Shown: positions 44,837-50,680 of the stretch, piece by piece
How the letters are laid out: each line of letters opens with the position of its first letter
How positions within the stretch are numbered: the first letter of the stretch is position 1
NCBI GenBank assembly: GCA_002420115.1
Contig: DIHK01000018.1
Location: forward strand, 62,001-126,000
Length of the DNA stretch: 64,000 nt
From: Nitrospira sp. UBA5698
GTDB lineage: Bacteria; Nitrospirota; Nitrospiria; Nitrospirales; Nitrospiraceae
Reading direction: 5' to 3'
Position numbers and translations under genes: made by a program
Notes under the pieces: generated by a model
What the model saw: the letters and a program-made list of their open reading frames with translations, nothing else
The model's database searches: none
Told to the model about the DNA's origin: nothing

Positions 44837-45384
44837 TGGAGGTGCCAGCGCTCCACGGTCCCGCGTAAGACATCGGACACCTTCTTCGTATGGGCCTGGA
44901 TCACGCTGGTGAGTTCGGTGATGACCTCGACCCGAAAGGCTGCCCGGTTCTGAGGAGCGGTATTTAGGACCTTGGCAATCTGGTTCAGGTTTCTTCCCAG
45001 AGCCAGCAGTTGCTGATTCGACCGGGCCAAGGTCTCCAATTCCGGCTGGCCGACCTGCGGCTGCCCGGTCAACTTGGTGCGCACCATCGCCACCAGCCAT
45101 TTTGTCGGCACATAGCCTTCGTGACCGGCTATCTTCTTCAGGGCGGCGAGTTCTGAAGTCGTCAGGTTGAGTTCAATGCGGGCGGTGGCTCGTTCTCGTT
45201 TTGAGATGACGCGACTCCGAGGCGCAGGAGCCTGGATGGCTCTCTGGTCCATGGCCTGCCGAAGGGCGTTCCGCAGGGCATGACTCGGCGTGATGCCGTT
45301 ATTCTGGCACCAGGCCTGCCAGGGCGCCTTTAGTTCCCCCAGATCCACTGCGATCAAGGTCGTCCGTTTCGCCCGCTGCCCCAT
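44833..45384 (-). CDS. mobC: MobC-like relaxosome accessory protein
   Basis: DNA-binding accessory that helps the relaxase at oriT. The 183-residue product has a ribbon-helix-helix-like segment (RIELNLTTSELAALKKIAG, about residues 72-90) and the MobC signature LARSNQQLLALGRNLNQIAK near residue 125, ending in a helical tail. The start ATG at 45384 has AGGTGAG just upstream. It overlaps the relaxase start by four bases and sits next to the candidate oriT, the normal position for this gene. Confidence 0.88.
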   Translation of the reverse strand: MGQRAKRTTLIAVDLGELKAPWQAWCQNNGITPSHALRNALRQAMDQRAIQAPAPRSRVISKRERATARIELNLTTSELAALKKIAGHEGYVPTKWLVAMVRTKLTGQPQVGQPELETLARSNQQLLALGRNLNQIAKVLNTAPQNRAAFRVEVITELTSVIQAHTKKVSDVLRGTVERWHLQ

Positions 45385-45763
45385 TAGCTCACCTGCATCA
45401 AGCCTAGTTGAAACACCCCACGCATCGGAGGGTCACAGAACAGGAGCACAAGAATATAATAAACCCATAATGTAATACAACTACGGGCTACAGCCATATC
45501 CTGCAACCTCTTCAAATCGGTCTTACACCATTCCTAGGACGACACGGATATAAGACCACCGGTAATCGTTCGGGCTGGGCTCAGGATGCCAGAAATGGGC
45601 CCCGGATCGACCAGTCAGTGGGGCTCCCGCCAAGTGGAACAGACTGGCATGAGGAGTCGGCCGGTCCAGTTTCCAGCCATTCGGGGGGGCCGATATGAGG
45701 AGGGAGCTCTTCCTGTTATCCTGTGATACAGGGCACTGCCTGTGCGTTATTCAGGCGACAACC
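45385..45763. other. oriT-containing intergenic region
   Basis: Divergent spacer between mobC and a lipoprotein gene. The left part (about 45430-45500) is AT-rich and could carry the mobC-relaxase promoter. A candidate nick site is at 45498-45505. The right part is GC-rich and has no gene. Confidence 0.55.
45488..45505 (+). other. oriT: candidate oriT nick region
   Basis: The plus strand reads TATCCTGC at 45498-45505. This matches the nick-region core of P-type origins (RP4 is nicked at ATCCTG|C). Just before it, GGCT-AC-AGCC (45488-45497) can form a small hairpin, as inverted repeats flank nick sites in this family. It lies about 110 bp from the MobC start, next to the relaxase genes. The nick would be between 45504 and 45505 by analogy. 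Short-motif matches can arise by chance, so confidence rests mainly on position. Confidence 0.5.
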
Positions 45764-46576
45764 ATGCGCATGACCAGGATAGATAGTCTTCGATGCCTGC
45801 TGGCACTCGGCTTGATGAGTGGGCTGGTGGCTTGTGGCAGCTTCGCCAACTGCTTCAATAGTGGCTTCGCCCCCGCCGCCTGTGGCGGCGGGCATCGCGA
45901 GAGTGACGTGTCTTCCCTATCGCAGCCCATGGCCACCTCAGCAGAAGGTCGCTGGACAGGCACGACTTCTACCGGCCGCACCGTCGCGGGCCTAGTCCTG
46001 GAGGACGGCTCCTATTGGCTGTTCTATACGGCACGAGACAATCCCCACATCCTGGCTGGACTAGTTCAAGGAACTGGCACGTCACACTCCGGCTCCTTCG
46101 GCTCCTCGAACACGAGGGATTTCAATCTGGAAGGCGCCGGCATTCGCGCAGCGACAATGAATGGTAGTTATGTTCCAAACAAGAGCTTCCTCGGGACGAT
46201 CGCCTACTTCAATGGCGAGGCAGAACGCTTCACGAGTACGTCCGATGCGGACTCTGATTCGGCCCCGAACCTGACTCAGGTGACCGGGACCTATGCTGGG
46301 CTCCGTTCCGACAATCACCAGGTCACCGTGACCGTGGAATCAGTTGGAACGCTTTCCGGTCATTCGACCGATGGATGCACCGTTACAGGGACCTTGTCTC
46401 CTCGGGCACTGGACAATGTGTTTCATACCTCGGTGACATTCGGAGGTGGCGCCTGTCGTCATGAAACCGAGACGCTCACGGGGGTCGCCTTCTACGATAT
46501 CGCCACACAACGGCTGTACATTGCCGCCCTCAACTATACCCGGACCACCAGCTTTCTCTTTCTCGGCGTGAAGTAG
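45764..46576 (+). CDS. secreted lipoprotein of unknown function
   Basis: A 270-residue protein. The N-terminal signal (SLRCLLALGLMSGLVAC) ends in a perfect lipobox L-V-A-C. The mature part has Cys in ANCFNSGFAPAACGGG and, later, TDGCTVTGTLS and GGGACRHETE. It consists of beta-rich, Gly/Thr/Ser-rich repeats such as GRWTGTTSTGRTVAG and VTGTYAGLRSDNHQVTVTVE, like a beta-barrel or sandwich. No family is recognised. The ATG at 45764 is chosen for the signal; the frame extends to 45695. The hairpin at 46621-46650 lies just downstream. Confidence 0.65.
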   Translation: MRMTRIDSLRCLLALGLMSGLVACGSFANCFNSGFAPAACGGGHRESDVSSLSQPMATSAEGRWTGTTSTGRTVAGLVLEDGSYWLFYTARDNPHILAGLVQGTGTSHSGSFGSSNTRDFNLEGAGIRAATMNGSYVPNKSFLGTIAYFNGEAERFTSTSDADSDSAPNLTQVTGTYAGLRSDNHQVTVTVESVGTLSGHSTDGCTVTGTLSPRALDNVFHTSVTFGGGACRHETETLTGVAFYDIATQRLYIAALNYTRTTSFLFLGVK

Positions 46577-46620
46577 TAAGCCTCAACCGTTCCATGTTCT
46601 GTCAGGATTTTCTTTTTGAC

Positions 46621-46650
46621 GGGGGCATGATCTGATCAGATCATACCCCC
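46621..46650. terminator. strong hairpin between convergent genes
   Basis: GGGGG at 46621-46625 pairs with CCCCC at 46646-46650, and the inner 18 bp (ATGATCTGATCAGATCAT) is perfectly palindromic, with one C/A mismatch between the two parts. It lies between the plus-strand lipoprotein gene and the minus-strand gene at 46668. There is no T-run after it on either strand, so termination by the intrinsic route is not certain. Confidence 0.4.
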
Positions 46651-46667
46651 CTGAAAGATCGACGAGA

Positions 46668-47093
46668 TTACGGAGACAGGATCTCTCGCACCGCAGTCGA
46701 GGCAAAGAAGCCCTGCTCTCGGAGCGTCACGAACCAGGCCCGGGCAAACTCCTTCAAGTCCTGCTTCAGCGAGGACACGACGTGGGTACGCCTGCCCGTC
46801 TCGTCATACCGATACACTTCTTGCGAAAGCCCTAGGTAGTCGTTCCTGAAGGATACCGGTTCGGCTGCCGCGCCGTGGGACAGAACCGTGACCATGAACA
46901 CCAAATCGCAATCACGCATCAGATCGCCGTTCTGTTCACCATACTGACAGAGGGACACCAACCGGTGCCCGTCTCTACTGGTTCCAATCTCCTCGACCGA
47001 AAGTGGAAGGTAGCCAGGCACTATGATCCGCACTGCGCGCGCGCCGGCGAGGAGCTCGTCAAGATGCTTCGCGCATTCCACATAGGTTTCCAT
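46668..47093 (-). CDS. DUF6908-like island protein
   Basis: A 141-residue cytoplasmic protein of unknown function. Features include GARAVRIIVPGYLPLSVEEI, then GRRLVSLCQYGEQNGDLM-like sequence, the core AAEPVSFRNDYLGLSQEVYR and a C-terminal WFVTLREQGFF. The core resembles the DUF6908 family of plasmid and island proteins as I recall it. The start has AGAAAGGAG upstream. It is the second gene after the 80-residue protein on the minus strand, separated from it by a hairpin. Confidence 0.6.
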   Translation of the reverse strand: METYVECAKHLDELLAGARAVRIIVPGYLPLSVEEIGTSRDGHRLVSLCQYGEQNGDLMRDCDLVFMVTVLSHGAAAEPVSFRNDYLGLSQEVYRYDETGRRTHVVSSLKQDLKEFARAWFVTLREQGFFASTAVREILSP

Positions 47094-47118
47094 TTCGTTT
47101 CTCCTTTCTTCAGATGCA

Positions 47119-47150
47119 GGAAGCCCCCGGCGCGAGGGCCGGAGGCTTCC
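47119..47150 (-). terminator. hairpin between two small island genes
   Basis: GGAAGCC at 47119-47125 pairs with GGCTTCC at 47144-47150, and CCGGC pairs with GCCGG inside, with one mismatch and a six-base loop. It lies between the stop of the 80-residue gene and the start of the next gene on the minus strand. No T-run follows, so it may act as an attenuator or processing hairpin, not a full terminator. Confidence 0.4.
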
Positions 47151-47158
47151 CGTGACGG

Positions 47159-47401
47159 TCAGCGGTCTGACCGCTCCGCGATCCAGCGTGTCGCCTGTTG
47201 GACGACGACGATCAGCGCATCAAGGTCTGCGACTCCGAAGGAGTCGGAATTCTTCCAGACTCCATCCTGGCCCTTGTACGAGCGAGCCACGGTGACGTTG
47301 TAGAACGGACCGTTCATGCCCTCGTTCTTCCAGATGCTCGCCTTGATGCGGCTGCATCGCAGCGTGGTGACCGGCTGGGGTTTCTTGTCTTGAGGTGCCA
47401 T
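47159..47401 (-). CDS. small conserved island protein
   Basis: An 80-residue soluble protein, PVTTLRCSRIKASIWKNEG then GPFYNVTVARSYKGQDGVWK and SDSFGVADLDALIVVVQQA. The composition and short strands suggest a small beta-rich, possibly nucleic-acid-binding fold; no named family is recognised. A decayed homologue is at 27997-28214. The ATG at 47401 has CAAAGGAGACA upstream, and that ribosome-binding site can pair with an upstream element (see the regulatory entry). Confidence 0.65.
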   Translation of the reverse strand: MAPQDKKPQPVTTLRCSRIKASIWKNEGMNGPFYNVTVARSYKGQDGVWKNSDSFGVADLDALIVVVQQATRWIAERSDR

Positions 47402-47482
47402 AGTGTTGTCTCCTTTGGTTAGAGTTGATGTGTTGGCCTCTCACGAGGCAGTGGAGGCCACACAGCGACGACAAAGGAGACA
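47402..47482 (-). promoter_or_regulatory. leader able to sequester the Shine-Dalgarno site
   Basis: On the minus strand, TGTCTCCTTTG (47482-47472) is the perfect reverse complement of CAAAGGAGACA (47417-47407), which is the ribosome-binding site of the gene starting at 47401. The 54 nt between carry a second stem in which GTGT and GGCCTC pair with GAGGCC and ACAC, with one bulged base. The RNA could fold into nested stems that hide the ribosome-binding site, as in RNA thermometers or anti-SD riboregulators. The structure is seen by eye; the regulatory role is inference. Confidence 0.5.
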
Positions 47483-48013
47483 GAGAGGCCGCCGCCACCT
47501 GGCGGGCCGGTGGGCGCGAAGCGGAGGAATGCCCGCGGAAAAGGGCGCCCTCAGAGGCGGCGCGCGGGCGTGATCGACGCAGCCCGCCGGTGGAAAGCCA
47601 GGACGGCGACCGGATGCGCACAGGCACCGAACCGGAAACCATAAGCAGGTCGCCGCTCATCAACAGCACGGCATGACAGAGCAGATTCAACGGACGAGGC
47701 GAGAAGGTCCTGTTCAGATAGGCCGAAGCGACCAAGCTCGTTCGCCAAGATGGAGGAGAGTCAACGAATCGGCTTCGAGATGATCTTGAGCTTGTGGCGG
47801 TTATCAGCCAGCAGGCGACTATGCACATGTCACAGGAGTCGCTGAACGTGGTGGAAGACTGAACGGCCTGCGAGGCCACTGGCGAACATCCTGTGAATGG
47901 CGGCGAGAGATGGTGAGATAGGCTGTCCATGTAGCAACTGGGGTGAGATCATCATCACCCAACAGCCCAAGCCAGAGTCGATGACGACCGCCGATGTATC
48001 ACGGATCGGGGAT
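47402..48013. other. long non-coding stretch with structured leader
   Basis: 612 bp without a supported gene. The left part is the leader of the 80-residue gene with strong inverted repeats. The rest is GC-rich (for example around 47500-47590) and then AT-richer towards the HigBA promoter. A minus-strand frame at 47551-47748 and longer frames over it lack a ribosome-binding site and are rejected. Confidence 0.45.
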
Positions 48014-48041
48014 TTGACAATTATACCTGTTCAGGTATAAT
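48014..48041 (+). promoter_or_regulatory. HigBA promoter with overlapping operator
   Basis: A -35 box TTGACA at 48014-48019 and a -10 box TATAAT at 48036-48041, 16 bp apart, both match the sigma-70 consensus. The operator TTATACCTG-TT-CAGGTATAA (48021-48040), with perfect nine-base arms, covers the spacer and most of the -10. A bound antitoxin would block polymerase. Transcription would start about at 48048, which is the A of the toxin ATG, so the mRNA is probably leaderless. Confidence 0.75.
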
Positions 48042-48047
48042 CACACC

Positions 48048-48425
48048 ATGGCGCGTCAGGAACGGCCGCTTGAATGGATTGGCAGTAGCTATAAAGATTT
48101 GATGGCGTTACCGGCTGACGTTCGGCGGTTCTTCGGGTATGCGTTGTCGCTGGCTCAGGCTGGTGATCAATATGATGATGCGAAGGTGCTCAAGGGATTC
48201 GGCAGCGCCGGGGTGCTTGAAGTGGTGGAAGACGACAGGAGCGGCACCTATCGAGCGGTGTATACCGTGAAGTTTAAGGAGGCGGTTTTCGTCCTGCATT
48301 GTTTCCAAAAAAAGAGTAAGCATGGCATCGCCACACCAAAGGAAGATCTCGACATCATCCGCGCTAGGCTGAAAGTGGCTGAGGCGCTGGCCAAGGAGCG
48401 ACGACATGAAAAAACGAGTCATTGA
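48048..48425 (+). CDS. higB: HigB-type toxin (Gp49-like/DUF891)
   Basis: A 125-residue RelE-superfamily toxin. The Gp49-like pattern is clear: YKDLMALPADVRRFFGYALS, KVLKGFGSAGVLEVVEDD, TYRAVYTVKFKEAVFVLHCF, QKKSKHGIATPKEDLDI. Toxins of this family cleave mRNA on the ribosome. There is no ribosome-binding site before the ATG at 48048, in line with a leaderless transcript from the promoter at 48014-48041. The toxin gene precedes the antitoxin gene, as is normal for HigBA, and the two overlap by 20 bp. Confidence 0.85.
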   Translation: MARQERPLEWIGSSYKDLMALPADVRRFFGYALSLAQAGDQYDDAKVLKGFGSAGVLEVVEDDRSGTYRAVYTVKFKEAVFVLHCFQKKSKHGIATPKEDLDIIRARLKVAEALAKERRHEKTSH

Positions 48426-48741
48426 AGGGATCGAGGTCTCTCGCGGGTCTGGCAATGTCTTCGCAGACTTGGATCTGCCAGATGCCGAGACGCTCCAGAT
48501 CAAGACCGGGCTGGTGATCGAAATTCGGAAAGCGATTCGCCAACAAGGGCTGACCCAGCAAGCCGCAGCCACACGGATGGGGCTCACCCAACCGAAGGTC
48601 TCCAGCATGATGCGTGGAGACTTCTCCAATGTATCCGAACGCAAACTGATGGAGTGCCTGAATCGGCTCGGCTACGATATTGAAATCAAAGTCCGGCGCG
48701 CCTCCGCACGCATCGGGCATCTGATGCTGGCGCTACCGTAA
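48406..48741 (+). CDS. higA: HigA-type XRE antitoxin
   Basis: A 111-residue protein. Residues 47-85 form an XRE helix-turn-helix (RKAIRQQGLTQQAAATRMGL and TQPKVSSMMRGDFSNVSE). The N-terminal part (FADLDLPDAETLQIKTGLVI) would bind the toxin. The gene overlaps the toxin stop by 20 bp and presumably binds the palindrome at 48021-48040 to repress the pair. Confidence 0.87.
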   Translation: MKKRVIEGIEVSRGSGNVFADLDLPDAETLQIKTGLVIEIRKAIRQQGLTQQAAATRMGLTQPKVSSMMRGDFSNVSERKLMECLNRLGYDIEIKVRRASARIGHLMLALP

Positions 48742-48889
48742 GCACGGAGCGTTCTCTTGCGAAGGTGCTCCCCCTCCTAAGAGATGAACCGAACGTTCCC
48801 TGTCATTCCTCAGAACCCGCCCCTCCGCTCGTTTCTTGACGGATACTGACGATTCAGCGCATCACAACCCCAGGGGTCAGGGCGTCCTG

Positions 48890-49108
48890 CTAATAGTATC
48901 CAGGCTGGCTCCGGCTATACGGATCACGTTGTGAAGCCGGCGGAGGTTCGTCGTACCGATGCTGTTGGCCAGGCTGTGACGATCCCATATTCACGTTGTC
49001 ATAGCCAGGCGCGGGTCGTTGCCGACCCGACAAAGAATCATCGGCACAGCCAGCGGTCATGGTACTCGCCAGAAGGGCAAAGGGCAGCGCGCATAGCATA
49101 CGAATCAT
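48890..49108 (-). CDS. small secreted lipoprotein
   Basis: A 72-residue protein with a signal (MLCALPFALLASTMTAGC) and lipobox-like T-A-G-C. The mature part is short, Pro/Gln/Tyr-rich and disordered (SSQPGQQHRYDEPPPAS, ending in SRSQPGYY). AAGGAGGTTTCGT lies right before the ATG at 49108, a strong ribosome-binding site. No family is recognised. It is a likely real gene because of the ribosome-binding site and the signal. Confidence 0.6.
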   Translation of the reverse strand: MIRMLCALPFALLASTMTAGCADDSLSGRQRPAPGYDNVNMGSSQPGQQHRYDEPPPASQRDPYSRSQPGYY

Positions 49109-49590
49109 ACGAAACCTCCTTCGTCATTCGGAATTATTTCGATGAATTTCTCATCCAACCAGTCTGCTGTACGTACAGGAGACCGCTCCCTGACAAGCCT
49201 TCTTCAACCTGCGAAGAGTCACGTGATCATGTGAACTCAGCCAACTGGGACAATAAATTGTTGTACCCCTAGTTGTTGCCACGCATCGTCTTCTCAATTG
49301 TGCCATCTATCCCATGCACTGCGCAAAGGTCAATGTGCGAACTGATTTTCGGAAAGGGTAAATGGGGCGAGAATTGGCCATTCACCACTTCTCACAAAGA
49401 CGATGTCGTAGACATACAGCACCGCGATCTTTCTAACGTGGCACGAAGTTGCAGCACGATGCGTCGCTCGTCGTCCTTCGCCCCTGTAATGGAGTCCCTC
49501 ACTCCGGTCCTCAATCACCCTTGGAGAGCCGAAGCGAGCCTGAACGGACTCAAACGTCGGACAGGCGCACCAACTCCTTTTCAACACATT

Positions 49591-49621
49591 GTTGCGCCCC
49601 TCACCTCCATAGGGGCGCAAC
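49591..49621. repeat. perfect 11-bp inverted repeat
   Basis: GTTGCGCCCCT (49591-49601) and AGGGGCGCAAC (49611-49621) pair perfectly around a nine-base loop. No T-run follows. It is the largest of three hairpins within 90 bp. Confidence 0.55.
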
Positions 49622-49979
49622 AGAATCTCCTGGTCTGTGGTTACGCCCGACTGCGGGCGTGACACCGTCGCGGTGGCGCGGTTGCTGCGGGCGTGCCACA
49701 CACCTTAATGGGCTACGGCTGATCTCTTGGCACGGTCGAGTCGCGTTGCGCGACACGACGGTGCCGGACTCCACCAGGCACGGCGTCTCCCGACGCGGTG
49801 CCTCAGATACGTGTCTGCCGAAACTCCCCACCAAGCGAAGCCTGCAGTGCGATTCCTAAAGCTTGAATGGTCAAGAATGCAGAGCAGAACTCTTCGGTGA
49901 ACATCCCGTACCGTTGGAACTTGAAGAAGAAGGGGCGGATTGTTGGTCTATATTTTTTAGGCCTGAGAACCCGCAAGAC

Positions 49980-50003
49980 GCAGGTGCCAGTAGTGGCACC
50001 TGC
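49980..50003. repeat. perfect 10-bp inverted repeat
   Basis: GCAGGTGCCA (49980-49989) and TGGCACCTGC (49994-50003) pair around a four-base loop. A short T-rich stretch (GATTTTT) follows about 15 bases later on the plus strand. It lies about 110 bp before the tRNA fragment. Confidence 0.5.
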
Positions 50004-50114
50004 TCCTGTAACTCATTGATTTTTCATGACATGAAATGTCACTTTTTGCACTGCGTTTTCATCTTATCTATTTGATCTTGCTCACTTTCTTCTTGTCCTG
50101 AAAAGGCTGGTGTC

Positions 50115-50142
50115 GACAGTTCGATTCTGTCCCTCGGCACCA
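50115..50142 (+). tRNA. tRNA-Leu 3' fragment (possible attachment site)
   Basis: The sequence has a T-arm of GACAG, loop TTCGATT and CTGTC, then acceptor strand CCTCGGC, discriminator A and CCA. This is the 3' end of a tRNA whose 5' strand would be GCCGAGG, as in many tRNA-Leu genes. The D-arm and anticodon arm are missing upstream. A 3' fragment like this is what integration of an element at a tRNA-Leu gene leaves at one side. A matching full tRNA gene was not found in the window. Confidence 0.65.
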
Positions 50143-50289
50143 CTTCTATACCTTCTAGAATTCTTGTGTATCGGGAGGTCCCAGCTTCGTATAGGGCGGG
50201 CTTGTGGGAAGCCCTCAGCCTTCACCACTTCGCTTCTGCTGAAATGCTTGAATGAACTCGAGCGCGCGATGTGGAATCTGTTCGGAAGA

Positions 50290-50646
50290 TTATTTCTTCA
50301 GCGCTCGGATGTAGGCCAGAACCGCCCGACTCTCGTCCTCGGACAGGCGGTTCTTCCATGACGGCATATTGGGCTTCCCTTCATGGATGGTCTGAAGCAA
50401 CAGTGCATCAGGCGTTTTCTTAGTGACAGGTCTCGTCAGATTGGCTGGGTCAGGCCCTAGTAACAGATACCCGTCTCCCTTTCCCTCCGGCCCATGGCAG
50501 CCGGCGCAATGTTTAGCAAAAATCTTTCGCCCTTTGACCTGATCAATATTGTGCTGGTCGGTTTCCTTCGGCGCTGCTATCGCGAGCTGACTGCTCACGA
50601 TGATGACGGTTACCGCGAAAATCAGTTGAGCAGATATCTTCGACAT
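50290..50646 (-). CDS. monohaem c-type cytochrome
   Basis: A periplasmic cytochrome of 118 residues. A signal peptide (LIFAVTVIIVSSQLAIAA, residues 8-25) precedes the haem-binding CAGCH at residues 47-51 (AKHCAGCHGPEG). A Met in GKPNMPSWKN near residue 94 is the likely sixth ligand. It resembles cytochrome c553/c551-like electron carriers. The ATG at 50646 is preceded by GGAGGAAAGG. It starts 34 bp after the RND pump stop on the same strand, so it may be co-transcribed with it, which is unusual for a cytochrome. Confidence 0.88.
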   Translation of the reverse strand: MSKISAQLIFAVTVIIVSSQLAIAAPKETDQHNIDQVKGRKIFAKHCAGCHGPEGKGDGYLLLGPDPANLTRPVTKKTPDALLLQTIHEGKPNMPSWKNRLSEDESRAVLAYIRALKK

Positions 50647-50680
50647 AACAAGACCGACCTTTCCTCCAATCAGTTGTCCG

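Larger units (their letters stand above)
49109..50289. other. long gene-poor stretch with hairpins and a tRNA fragment
   Basis: About 1.2 kb without a supported protein gene; short frames on both strands have no domains. It holds several perfect hairpins (49591-49621, 49643-49660, 49664-49676, 49980-50003) and a tRNA-Leu 3' fragment (50115-50142). This is where the island probably ends on the right. Integrase remnants were looked for and not seen. Confidence 0.5.

Noticed and set aside
44837..45100. 88-codon upstream extension of the relaxase frame
   Set aside because: It lies in the mobC coding region in another frame; the ATG at 44836 gives a normal start overlapping the mobC stop.
49863..50075. 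70-codon frame just before the tRNA fragment, checked as an integrase remnant
   Set aside because: No tyrosine-recombinase box or catalytic Arg-His-Arg-Tyr pattern can be seen.
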